This document shows, piece after piece, positions 7,939 to 16,028 of a stretch of DNA of 64,000 bases. The notes under the pieces are model-generated. The model did no database searches, had not been told where the DNA came from, and saw nothing but the letters and a program-made list of their open reading frames with translations. The position numbers and the translations under genes are program-made. Origin of the DNA: Halorubrum depositum (GTDB lineage Archaea > Halobacteriota > Halobacteria > Halobacteriales > Haloferacaceae); contig NZ_VCNM01000002.1 in NCBI RefSeq assembly GCF_007671725.1, positions 558,001 through 622,000 of the forward strand, read 5' to 3'. The first letter of the stretch is position 1; each line of letters opens with the position of its first letter.

Positions 7939-8009
7939 TGCGCCGGCCGGGATTTGAACCCGGGCCATGAGCTTGGAAGGCTCAGGTCCTACCACTAGAC
8001 CACCGGCGC
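7939..8009 (-). tRNA. tRNA-Gly(UCC)
   Basis: Reading the minus strand from 8009, the 7-bp acceptor GCGCCGG pairs with CCGGCGC. The D-arm follows (TGGTCTAGTGGTAGGA). The anticodon stem TGAGC/GCTCA encloses the loop CTTCCAA with anticodon TCC, and the T-arm is CCGGGTTCAAATCCCGG. The length is 71 nt including the discriminator A; there is no intron and no encoded CCA. Its 3' half serves as an integration target (copies at 5149 and 7816). Confidence 0.97.
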
Positions 8010-8251
8010 GCGCGGGTGCGTCCGTCGCTGACGCGTGTAGACGTAGGCCGAACGAATCCAATAAACGTTCCGTGTTCCCGACGGCGAACCGATCGGCGGA
8101 GGCCGATACGCCTCGAATCGACGGGATCGTATTTAAAACACCACAATATCAGGACCCGTTCCCGAACGCTTAGAACGTTTTTCAGGCGTTTAGAAGCCGC
8201 TTGGGTACATATACGCGTAGACCTTCAACATTCACCCGTGAGGTGAGCACC

Positions 8252-8776
8252 ATGTCATACCAATCGGGGAATCCACTGGTCGACGAGGTCGAGTTCGCGC
8301 TGGACGGTCCGTGGGCGGCGTACTGGATCGCCTTCCTGCGCGTGGTGACCGGCTGGTGGTTCTTCCACTCGGGAATCACGAAGGTGATCGAGAGCGGGTT
8401 CTCGTACACCTACGGAAGCACCTACATGCAGGGAATGAGCGGGACCGCGCTGGGCGGCATCCCGGTCTGGATGGGGAACAACCTCGCGTGGCTCATCGAG
8501 CCGGGCGTCCCCCTGTTCGAGACGCTGATCGGGCTGGCGCTGATCTTCGGCGCCGTGACCCGACTGGCCGCGTTCGGCGGGGTCATCTTCATGACCCTGT
8601 TCTGGGTCGGCAACGCCGGCTTCGGTCACGGGCTGGTCAACAGCGACTTCATGGGACTGCTGCTGTTCATCACCGTGATCATGCTGTCGGCCGGGCGCTA
8701 CTACGGGCTCGACGCGCTCATCGAGAAGCTCGACGTCGTCGAGCAGCACCCGAAACTCCGCTACCTGCTCGGTTAA
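8252..8776 (+). CDS. DoxX-family membrane protein
   Basis: A 174-residue four-helix membrane protein of the DoxX/DoxD class. The first helix follows GPWAAYWIAFLRVVTGWWFFHSGITK (about 23-48), and later helices are ETLIGLALIFGAVTRLAAFGG, VIFMTLFWVG and GLLLFITVIMLSAGRYYG. DoxX proteins are quinone-linked or terminal-oxidase-associated subunits, or serve thiol/oxidative-stress functions; the exact role is open. The ATG at 8252 has a GAGGTG ribosome-binding site at 8239-8245. A TATTTAAAAC box at 8130-8138 indicates a leader of about 90 nt. It forms an operon with the next gene. Confidence 0.82.
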   Translation: MSYQSGNPLVDEVEFALDGPWAAYWIAFLRVVTGWWFFHSGITKVIESGFSYTYGSTYMQGMSGTALGGIPVWMGNNLAWLIEPGVPLFETLIGLALIFGAVTRLAAFGGVIFMTLFWVGNAGFGHGLVNSDFMGLLLFITVIMLSAGRYYGLDALIEKLDVVEQHPKLRYLLG

Positions 8777-8789
8777 GAGGTGACATCCA

Positions 8790-9074
8790 ATGACGAACAT
8801 CATCGACAAGGCGGCGATGGCGCTGAGTGCGGGACTAATGTTACTCGGGCTCGTCGGCATGGGGATCCTGGAGATCCTCGCCGGACAGCCCTACAGTCCC
8901 GCTCCGATCACCAACGAGGCGGGCGAGGTGGTGGCGACCCCGCTCATCTCGCCGCAGATCCGGACCGGACTCGTGCTGGCCGGGATCGCGGTGCTCGGCC
9001 TCTACGCGGCATACAAGCTCGTGACGCCGCTCGCGGACGACGCGAGGGCTGGCCACGAGACCGTGGCCGACTGA
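8790..9074 (+). CDS. Small two-helix membrane protein, DoxX partner
   Basis: 94 aa with two hydrophobic helices (ALSAGLMLLGLVGMGILEIL, residues about 10-30, and TGLVLAGIAVLGLYAAYKLV, about 59-79) separated by an extracellular-looking loop with PYSPAPITNEAGE. It begins 13 bases after the DoxX stop with its own GAGGTGA site. It is probably a small companion subunit. No family is recognised. Confidence 0.7.
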   Translation: MTNIIDKAAMALSAGLMLLGLVGMGILEILAGQPYSPAPITNEAGEVVATPLISPQIRTGLVLAGIAVLGLYAAYKLVTPLADDARAGHETVAD

Positions 9075-9108
9075 GCCCGTGACCCGACCGCCGCGGTAGG
9101 CGGTGCGA

Positions 9109-9810
9109 TTACTCTTCTGCGTCCGCGCTCGACGATCCGTCGACGAGCCCCGGCTCTGCTTCCCGATCGGGCCCGTCGTCGGCCGCGGCGACTACGGCGT
9201 AGCAGTTCCCGCTGGAGACGTCGACGTCGACGGCGTCGAGCGCGCTCTCGGCGATGTCCGCCTCGAACTCCGCCGGCGAGTAGATGTGGTAGTAGCGGGG
9301 GACGACCTCCCCGCCGGGAAGCGTCCAGTCGACGGTCGTGTCGAACCCCTCCTCCCGGTCGAAGCGGTCGTGGGCGGTGCTCCACGCGCTCACGAGCGCC
9401 GTCCCCTCGGGCGCGAGGACCCGCGCGAGCTCGTCGAGGCTCCGGACGCGGGCGGCGCGCGGTGAGAGGTGGTGGAGCGTGGCGACGTACGTGGCGAGCC
9501 CGACCGCGCCGTCGGCGATCGGGAGGGCGGCGGCGTCGCCGTGAACGAGGTCCAGCGCGTCGGCGAAGCCGCTCTCGCGGGCCCGCGTCGCCGCCTCGCG
9601 CAGGAGCTCCCGACTCAGGTCGACGCCGACGACCGACTCCGAGCGCGCGGCGAGCAGTTCCGCGTGGCGGCCGTTGCCGCAGCCGACGTCGAGCGCGCGC
9701 GTCGCCCGGCGCCCCTCGAGGAACGACTCGACCTCGGGCCACGCGTACTCGCGGGTCTTCGCGAAGTGCGCGGCGATGCGGTCGTAGGTCGCTTGCGGGT
9801 CCGTCTCCAT
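9109..9810 (-). CDS. Class I SAM-dependent methyltransferase, Trm9-like
   Basis: Motif I is ALDVGCGNGRHAELLA (about 39-54), followed by VVGVDLS, GDAAALPIADGAVG and LARVLAPEGTALVSAW. The opening segment (TYDRIAAHFAKTREYAWPEV) and the PRYYHIYSPAEFEADI region closely resemble Trm9/ALKBH8-type methyltransferases. Those enzymes methylate carboxymethyl uridine at the tRNA wobble position. The assignment to that substrate is inference; a generic methyltransferase is the safe call. The last 35 residues are an acidic tail. Confidence 0.8.
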   Translation of the reverse strand: METDPQATYDRIAAHFAKTREYAWPEVESFLEGRRATRALDVGCGNGRHAELLAARSESVVGVDLSRELLREAATRARESGFADALDLVHGDAAALPIADGAVGLATYVATLHHLSPRAARVRSLDELARVLAPEGTALVSAWSTAHDRFDREEGFDTTVDWTLPGGEVVPRYYHIYSPAEFEADIAESALDAVDVDVSSGNCYAVVAAADDGPDREAEPGLVDGSSSADAEE

Positions 9811-9891
9811 GTCCGAGGGTCGGCGCCGAGCGACATAGCTCCGGTGACTGGCGGCCGCGAGGACGGGCGACGCCCCGACCCGCTCGACCCG

Positions 9892-12042
9892 TCACACCAT
9901 GCCGATGACGGCGAAGGTGAGGAGCGTCAGTACGAGGAGGACGACCACGTGTTTCACGCCGTCCCTGACCGAACCCTCGCCGAGCTGGCCGGCGACGAGG
10001 CCCGAGCAGACGGCCTGTACGGCCGCGGCGTGGAAGAACAGCTGCTCGTAGGCGAACGCGTCGATGTCGCCGAGGCCGTCGGTGATCCCGGTGGGACCGC
10101 TCGGCGCGCCGGGGACGCCGCCCGTGCCGCCGGCGCCCGGGACCGCGGCCTCCTCGATGGCCGGGATGAAGGAGACGGACAGCGAGGCGATGATCCCGAG
10201 GAAGACGAGGAAGGAGATGTAGATCACGATGAGGTACGTGAGCATGACCTGCCGGCGCTCCCGGCGGAGCGACCACGTCGCGCGCGCCTCGTCGGCCGCG
10301 ATCCGGAGCACGGGCCCGATGTCGCCGCTCGCGTGCATCGCGTTCGTCACGAGCGCCACGGCCCGGGAGGTCATCGGCGACCGGACGCGACGCTCCAGCC
10401 GGCGGAGCGCGGTTCCCACGTCGGCGCCCCAGTCGATGTCGCGGCGGGTGCGTTTCAGGTCGGCCGTCAGCTCCTCTAAGTTCGAGTCGGCGACCCGGCG
10501 GACGCTGCCGACGACGGAAGTCCCGGCCTCGTTGACGCTCGCGAGGCGGTCGAGGAAGTCGGGCACCGACGACTCGACCCGGCGGACGCGGCGCTTCCGG
10601 ACCTCGTAGACGACCGCGTAAACCGCGAGGACGAACGCCGTCGCGACGACGGTCGGCGTCTCGATCTGCGCGACCATCTCGGTCGGCGTCCCCAGCGTGA
10701 CCGGGAACGCGAAGACGAGCAGCCCGAGGACCGCGAGCGGAACGGTCACGAGGAACGACGTCCACGGTGCCTCGATCACGTTCTCGACCGGCGACGCGGC
10801 CCACCGACGCAGCCCTCGGACCCGGTCGTACGCCCGGAGCCGCTCGCGGCTGGCGGCCCAGCGATCCCGACCGGTCCCGTCCGCGACGCCGCCGTCGGCC
10901 GCGACGCTCGGGGCGCCGCCATCTCCGGTCGGATCGTCGACGGCGGGTTCGTCGCCGGCCGGGTCGTCGTCGACCGACTCGGAGAGGTCGACGCTCTCCG
11001 TTCCGCCGACGCCCTGCGTCACGCTGTCGACGTAGACGACGAACCCGAACGTCGCGAGCGGGACGCCGAGGTAGACGACGACGCGGAGCAGCGGGAGCGT
11101 GTCCTCCAAGACGAGCCCGATGACGACGAGGATGGTGATGAAGAAGAGCGGCCCGGCGACGAGCGCCGTGACGTACGCCTCCGCGAACGTCGAGAGCAGC
11201 TCGAGGTACCGCTCCTGTTTCGACTCGGCCTCCTCCTGGTACAGCTCGTACTGGTCGGCGAGGAACGCCGAGATCGACTGGCCGGTGCCGAGGACGGACG
11301 CGAGGTTCTCCGAGAAGTCGGCCAGGTCGTCGCTCGGCGTCCGGCGCGCGGTGCGCTGGAGCGCGGTCAGCGCGTCCGTGCCGAACGCGTTCATGTCGCG
11401 GACGGCGACCGACAGCTCCGCGGCCGCCTCGCCGTACACCGCCTCGTTCTCCGCGAGCGTGTCCATCACGCGCGGGAACGCCATCCCCGACCGCGAGAGC
11501 GCGTACATGAACGCGACCGTGCGCGGCAGGGTGGCGTCGATCTCGGCCGCCCTGGCGTGCGCCCGCTGCCCGAGCAGCTCCCACCGCCCGTAGTACGTCC
11601 CGGCCGCGAGGGCCGAGCCGAGCGTCGCCGAGGCGAACGCGAGGAGGAGGAACAGCCGCGGCAGGGTGAGTGTCGAGAGCCCCGCGACGCCGGCGAGGAA
11701 CGACAGCGAGGGTGGCAGCGCCGCGCGGATCGCCGCCGCCCCGACGTCGAGCGCGGAGAGCAGCGCGGCCGCCGCGTACACCCCGAGCACGCTCCCCGCG
11801 ACGCCGAGCGCGCCGGCGTACAGCAGCGTCTTCGAGGCGTACGCCCGGTGAGTGCCGGGGACGTGGGCGGCGTGCAACAGGTCGCGCTGGCGCCGTCGCC
11901 GCGGGCCGTCCGCCGCGACGTAGTCGCCGAACAGGGACAGCGCGACCCGCGTGACGAACAGGTCGGCGCGACGGGAGACTGCCGGGAGCAACAGCGCCAG
12001 ACACAGCCCGAACGCCGCGAAGAGCGGGAGCGAGGCGATCAT
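9892..12042 (-). CDS. Type IV pilus/T2SS-type inner-membrane platform protein (PilC/TadC family)
   Basis: 716 aa with two T2SSF-like halves. Each half has a cytoplasmic helical bundle with a conserved pattern (ARAAEIDATLPRTVAFMYALSRSGMAF in the first; VESSVPDFLDRLASVNEAGTSVVGSV in the second), flanked by groups of hydrophobic helices (FFITILVVIGLVL, LTYLIVIYISFLVFLGII). Between the halves lies an acidic low-complexity linker (about 350-395). Archaeal pilus platforms of this size are typical of Halobacteria. The start overlaps the ATPase stop (ATGA), so the pair is one operon. No pilin gene is visible nearby. Confidence 0.88.
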   Translation of the reverse strand: MIASLPLFAAFGLCLALLLPAVSRRADLFVTRVALSLFGDYVAADGPRRRRQRDLLHAAHVPGTHRAYASKTLLYAGALGVAGSVLGVYAAAALLSALDVGAAAIRAALPPSLSFLAGVAGLSTLTLPRLFLLLAFASATLGSALAAGTYYGRWELLGQRAHARAAEIDATLPRTVAFMYALSRSGMAFPRVMDTLAENEAVYGEAAAELSVAVRDMNAFGTDALTALQRTARRTPSDDLADFSENLASVLGTGQSISAFLADQYELYQEEAESKQERYLELLSTFAEAYVTALVAGPLFFITILVVIGLVLEDTLPLLRVVVYLGVPLATFGFVVYVDSVTQGVGGTESVDLSESVDDDPAGDEPAVDDPTGDGGAPSVAADGGVADGTGRDRWAASRERLRAYDRVRGLRRWAASPVENVIEAPWTSFLVTVPLAVLGLLVFAFPVTLGTPTEMVAQIETPTVVATAFVLAVYAVVYEVRKRRVRRVESSVPDFLDRLASVNEAGTSVVGSVRRVADSNLEELTADLKRTRRDIDWGADVGTALRRLERRVRSPMTSRAVALVTNAMHASGDIGPVLRIAADEARATWSLRRERRQVMLTYLIVIYISFLVFLGIIASLSVSFIPAIEEAAVPGAGGTGGVPGAPSGPTGITDGLGDIDAFAYEQLFFHAAAVQAVCSGLVAGQLGEGSVRDGVKHVVVLLVLTLLTFAVIGMV

Positions 12043-13718
12043 TCGAACGCGTCCCCGGCCCCCGACGAGGGCGCCGCACCGATCGCGCCCTCGTCGACGC
12101 CGTCGTCGTCCGCCGCCCGCTCCTCAAGTCGGTCCATCACGCGGTCGGGGTCGGCGTAGTACTCGTTGACGAGGGCGGTGAAGGTTCGGTAGTCGGTGAT
12201 GCCCAGCGCGCGGAGCAGCTCGAGGAAGCGCTCGCGCCGACGGGTCTCGCGGAGCAGCTCCGAGCGAGACCAGCCGCGCTCGTCGGCGATCTCCTCCATG
12301 AGCGACGAGTCGTTGCGGCGGAACTCGTCGGTCTCCGCGTTCCACTCGAACGCCGACGAGTAGTCGAGCTCGCCGGTGCGCTGGTCGATGCCGCCGATCT
12401 CGCCGATCGTCTTCGCGCGGCGGACGCGCTGGTCGCCCGAGCGGGTGAGCGTCTGGATCGAGAGCATATCGAGCGACTGGACCATCGCGCGCGGCACGTT
12501 GATCGGCTCGTTCTCCAATCGGTTGATCACCGTCTCGATCGAGTCGGCGTGCATCGTCGAGAAGGTGGTGTGACCCGTGTTCATCGCCTGGAACAGCGTG
12601 ATCGCCTCGTCGCCGCGCACCTCGCCGACGACGATGTACTCGGGGCGGTGGCGCAGCGCCGAGCGGAGCAGGTCGTACATGTCGATGTCGGTCCCCTCGT
12701 AGCGGCGCTCGCGGGTGACCGAGGAGAGCCAGTTGTCGTGGTATAAGGAGAGCTCGCGGGTGTCCTCGATTGTGAGCACCTTCGCGCGCGGCGGGACGAA
12801 CATCGACACCGCGTTCATCGAGGTGGTCTTTCCCGAGGCGGTGCCGCCGGCGAAGATGAGGCTCTTGTTGTGCTCGATACAGAGCCAGAAGTACGCCATC
12901 TGCTCGACCGAGAACGTGCCGTACTCCACGAGGTCGATCGGCGTGAACGGGTCCTCGGCGTACTGACGGATCGTGAACGCGGAGCCGCGGGGGGTCACCT
13001 CCTCGCCGAGGGCGAGCTCGGCGCGGGAGCCGTCCGGCAGCGTCGTCTCCACGATCGGGTCGCCGACGGAGACGTGGCGCCCGGACTGCTGGGCGAGCCG
13101 GATGACGTAGTTGTCGAGCTCCCCCTTCGGGAAGGAGACGTTCGTCTCGATGTCGGTGTAGTCGTCGTGGTAGACGAAGATCGGGAGGTCGTAACCGTCA
13201 CAGGAGATGTCCTCGATGTGGCGGTCGTTCAGGAGGGGGTCGACCTTCCCGTAGCCGCGGAAGTCGCGGTAGAGGTAGTACGCGAGCGCGTGGAACGTCG
13301 CCATCCCGGCGTCGACGCCGTACCCCTCCAGCAGCCCCCGCAGCTCCTCGCGGAGCGTCTCCTCGTCGGTCTTCCCGGTCCCCTCGCGGTACAGCAGGGG
13401 GTCGCGGATGTCGTCGACGACGCGGTCGAGGAGGTCGCGTTCGAAGTCGTCGAGGTCCGGCTCGACCGCGTAGTACCGGTGTTCGCTCTCCGCGTCGTCG
13501 TAGGTGATCACGACGTACGCGTACGGGGCGTTCACCCAGTAGCGGTCGATCTCGCGCTCGCCGTCCGGGAGGGCGAAAGAGGCGAGCTGGCCGTCCTCGC
13601 CCGGCCGGAAGGGGCGGACGTCGAGCTCCGACCCCCGCAGCACCTCCCACGTTCGCGAGAGCCGTTTCCGGAGCGCTTCGAAGCGGTCCCCGGCGTCCTC
13701 GCGCGCGTCACTCGCCAT
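12039..13718 (-). CDS. Type II/IV secretion-system ATPase (PilB/TadA family)
   Basis: 559 aa from the ATG at 13718 (MASDAREDAGDRFEALRK). The frame is open further upstream, but TTTAAATT at about 13748-13756 lies just before this Met. The N-terminal half is the haloarchaeal pilus-ATPase domain; the C-terminal half holds Walker A AGGTASGKTTS, an Asp box (LTIEDTREL), Walker B (IVVGEVRGDEA) and a His box (TGHTTFSTMHAD). It hydrolyses ATP to drive pilus assembly through the platform protein encoded right after it. Confidence 0.92.
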   Translation of the reverse strand: MASDAREDAGDRFEALRKRLSRTWEVLRGSELDVRPFRPGEDGQLASFALPDGEREIDRYWVNAPYAYVVITYDDAESEHRYYAVEPDLDDFERDLLDRVVDDIRDPLLYREGTGKTDEETLREELRGLLEGYGVDAGMATFHALAYYLYRDFRGYGKVDPLLNDRHIEDISCDGYDLPIFVYHDDYTDIETNVSFPKGELDNYVIRLAQQSGRHVSVGDPIVETTLPDGSRAELALGEEVTPRGSAFTIRQYAEDPFTPIDLVEYGTFSVEQMAYFWLCIEHNKSLIFAGGTASGKTTSMNAVSMFVPPRAKVLTIEDTRELSLYHDNWLSSVTRERRYEGTDIDMYDLLRSALRHRPEYIVVGEVRGDEAITLFQAMNTGHTTFSTMHADSIETVINRLENEPINVPRAMVQSLDMLSIQTLTRSGDQRVRRAKTIGEIGGIDQRTGELDYSSAFEWNAETDEFRRNDSSLMEEIADERGWSRSELLRETRRRERFLELLRALGITDYRTFTALVNEYYADPDRVMDRLEERAADDDGVDEGAIGAAPSSGAGDAFE

Positions 13719-13894
13719 CTGATTACGAGGGCGTACGCGGCGTGGCGGTTTAAATTCCACCGGGCGATTATCAGCCGCGAGGTCGGGGACGATCGGTGAG
13801 GCCGAACCCGCGGCGTCAGCTTCGGCCTCGGCCGTCCGCGCGCGGTCCGGCCCGTTACGTTGATAGGTGCAGACCGCAAACAACCGCGTAGGCA

Positions 13895-14356
13895 ATGCGG
13901 CGTGACTACTTCGAACTGACCGTCGAGGGCGTCGGCGACGACGCCGACGACCGGGCGACGCCCCTGGTCCGGATCGACTTCCACGGGCCGGAGGGGCTCC
14001 TCCGCGAGCGGCTCTCGGACACGGACGGCGAGCTGCTCGAAGCCTCCGAGGTCGACGTGGCGTTCCGGCTCCGAGAACCGCTCGCGGACGCCGCCGACCC
14101 GGAGGGCGTGGTCGGCGTGACGAACCGGTACACCGGGGACTTCGTGTTGGAGCTCAACGAGACCGCCACGGACGTTCTCCCGTTCATCCACGCCGCGCGC
14201 GACTCGGCCGGCGACGAGGACGCCCGCTACCGCGTCGAGATCGACGTCGAGGGCGAGCGGCTCGTCGCCTACGACAAGGACACGTTCCTCGTGTACGACC
14301 ACGAGGGGAACCTCCTCCGCAGCGAGAGCCTGATCCCCTCCGGCGTGGAGCTGTAG
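13895..14356 (+). CDS. Conserved haloarchaeal protein of unknown function
   Basis: 153 aa and acidic. It starts MRRDYFELTVEGV and ends with a beta-rich part (RYRVEIDVEGERLVAYDKDTFLVYDHEGNLLRSESLIPSGVEL). There is no signal peptide, membrane helix or metal motif. I believe it belongs to a small family restricted to Halobacteria, but I know no function. It is divergent from the pilus operon and convergent with the SAM hydrolase gene. Confidence 0.75.
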   Translation: MRRDYFELTVEGVGDDADDRATPLVRIDFHGPEGLLRERLSDTDGELLEASEVDVAFRLREPLADAADPEGVVGVTNRYTGDFVLELNETATDVLPFIHAARDSAGDEDARYRVEIDVEGERLVAYDKDTFLVYDHEGNLLRSESLIPSGVEL

Positions 14357-14390
14357 CGCCGGTCCCCCGTACCCCTTCTTCCGCGACCGC

Positions 14391-15224
14391 TCAGAAACTC
14401 ACGTTGTCGCCGACCAGCCGCACCTCGTCGCCCGGGCGCAGGTCGAACGCGCCGTCGCCGCGGCCGTCGTTGACGTCGCACTCCACGTAGCCGTGGCTCC
14501 CGACGGTGACGAGCCGGTCGCCGGGGTCGACCGCGCCGAACGTCTCCGCGACGGGAGTGAGCTCGCCGTTCACTCGGATCCAGTCGCTGCCGCGGACCAG
14601 CTCTCCCGGGACGTTGGTGACGACGTTGCCGAACCGGTCGATCACGAGCACCTCGCCGTCGACGGCGACGGGGTCGCCCGCCTCGTCGCGCTCGACGGTC
14701 GGTTCGGGGAACGCGATGTCGACGGGGTCGGTCGCGGGCGAGAGGTCGACCATCGATTCGAGCGCGGCCGCGACCCCCTCGGGACCCGCGTTCGCGGGAT
14801 CGTCGTCGAGCCGCGCGCGGATCCGCGCGGCGACGGGGGCGAACACGTCGCGGCCGTGGAACGTCTGGCTCGCGGGCTCGTCGACGTCGACGACGAACGC
14901 CTCGACCTCGGCCGCCGCTTCCGCCCCCGCGAGCGCCCTCGCGGGCGGCATCGCGAGCCCGTTGTCGGGCGCGACGAGGACGTGGGCGCCGGCGCGGACG
15001 ACGAGGGCGTCCCGATCGGTGCCGACGCCGGGGTCGACGACGGCGCAGTGGACGGCGGGCAGGAACTCCGGGAGGACGAAGCGCAGCCAGAAGGCGGCCG
15101 CCCGCGGGTCCCCGCGCGGGAGGTCGTGGGCGACGTCGATCATCTCGGCGTCGGTGTGGCGGCGGATCACTCCCTTCATCGCGGCCGGGTACGGCGAGCC
15201 GAAGTCGGACGTGAGCGTGATCAT
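14391..15224 (-). CDS. SAM hydrolase (SAM hydroxide adenosyltransferase, DUF62/fluorinase superfamily)
   Basis: 277 aa. It opens with MITLTSDFGSPYPAAMKGVI, the invariant start of this superfamily, with the Asp that binds the adenosyl ribose. Next come the HxxP-like stretch IDVAHDLPRGD, then VVDPGVGT, PDNGL and FHGRDVFAPVAA. The C-terminal barrel contains IDRFGNVVTN. Archaeal members cleave S-adenosylmethionine to adenosine and methionine with water rather than halide. A CTTTTAAG box about 25 bases before the ATG suggests a leaderless message. Confidence 0.9.
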   Translation of the reverse strand: MITLTSDFGSPYPAAMKGVIRRHTDAEMIDVAHDLPRGDPRAAAFWLRFVLPEFLPAVHCAVVDPGVGTDRDALVVRAGAHVLVAPDNGLAMPPARALAGAEAAAEVEAFVVDVDEPASQTFHGRDVFAPVAARIRARLDDDPANAGPEGVAAALESMVDLSPATDPVDIAFPEPTVERDEAGDPVAVDGEVLVIDRFGNVVTNVPGELVRGSDWIRVNGELTPVAETFGAVDPGDRLVTVGSHGYVECDVNDGRGDGAFDLRPGDEVRLVGDNVSF

Positions 15225-15327
15225 GAGCGATCCGCGGGCCGGTGGACTCTTAAAAGACGCCGTTGCGGTCGGAGCGGACGCGTAGGCGGGTCGACCCGCC
15301 TGCGCGTCCGACGGCGGACCGACCCGC

Positions 15328-15858
15328 CTACGCGTCCATCGGAGGCTCGCCGTTCGTGTCCGTCTCGGCGATCCGGCGGATGCGCTCGACGCCGTCGACC
15401 TCCTGAATCACGTCGATCACGGCCTCCGGGACGAGCGCCTCCCAGTCGGTGCCGTGGATCATCCGCTCGCGCAGCTCCGTCCCCTCTAACACGTCGCGGC
15501 GGAACATGGGTGAGCCGCGCACCTCGACGTCGGCCTCCTCGAACAGCCGGACGACGAGCGGGTTGTTCGAGTAGGCCACGTCGAACCGCGGGGTCATGCT
15601 CTGGACGTGGCTCACCCACACGGAGTTGCGGTCGAGGTCCTCGATGGGGACGACGTAGGTGGTGACGTCGAGGTGCTCGACGGCCTTCGTCACCATCATC
15701 ACGCGCTCGCCGGCCGTGAACGGGTTCCGGGTGGTGTGGGAGTCGCCGGCGGAACCGATCCCCAGGACGAGCTCGTCGACCTCGCCGGCGATCTCCTCGA
15801 CCATGTGTCGGTGGCCGTCGTGAAACGGCTGGTACCTCCCGATGTAGAACCCGCGCAT
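15328..15858 (-). CDS. nadM: Archaeal nicotinamide-nucleotide adenylyltransferase
   Basis: 176 aa. MRGFYIGRYQPFHDGHRHMVEEI carries the nucleotidyltransferase HxGH-type motif (FHDGH). Later it has GSAGDSHTTRNPFTAGERVMMV and the C-terminal ISSTKIR-equivalent region around GTELRERMI. It forms NAD from NMN and ATP. A TTTATAAA box lies 27 bases before the ATG, so the message is leaderless. The length is normal for archaeal NadM. Confidence 0.95.
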   Translation of the reverse strand: MRGFYIGRYQPFHDGHRHMVEEIAGEVDELVLGIGSAGDSHTTRNPFTAGERVMMVTKAVEHLDVTTYVVPIEDLDRNSVWVSHVQSMTPRFDVAYSNNPLVVRLFEEADVEVRGSPMFRRDVLEGTELRERMIHGTDWEALVPEAVIDVIQEVDGVERIRRIAETDTNGEPPMDA

Positions 15859-16028
15859 GGATCCACGTTGGGCGGCCAGTATTTATAAACCCCATGGGAC
15901 CGGCCAAACGGGAATATCGTGGTCTGTAGCCGCTCTCAACGGCTTTTCTCCGTGTCTCTGAGACTCGTCCGCGGGGAGAAAGTATATCAGTAGCCGACCC
16001 TTCGTTTTTCCTAGCGATATCCGATTCT

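Larger units (their letters stand above)
5149..7980. mobile_element. Putative tRNA-Gly-integrated element or its remnant
   Basis: The segment is bounded by the 50-base repeats at 5149-5198 and 7931-7980, the second lying inside the intact tRNA-Gly. It is clearly AT-richer than the flanks, especially 5200-6520. It carries a small membrane protein, a Tat lipoprotein and a toxin-antitoxin-like pair, plus long stretches without genes. No recombinase/integrase, replication gene or transposase is visible, so it is either a defective remnant or a satellite mobilised in trans. Boundaries follow from the repeats; mobility is inferred. Confidence 0.6.

Noticed and set aside
9002-12127. A 1041-residue frame on the minus strand overlapping the methyltransferase and PilC genes
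   Set aside because: The product is low-complexity Arg/Gly/Pro/Ala and out of frame with two recognisable proteins; it arises from high GC.
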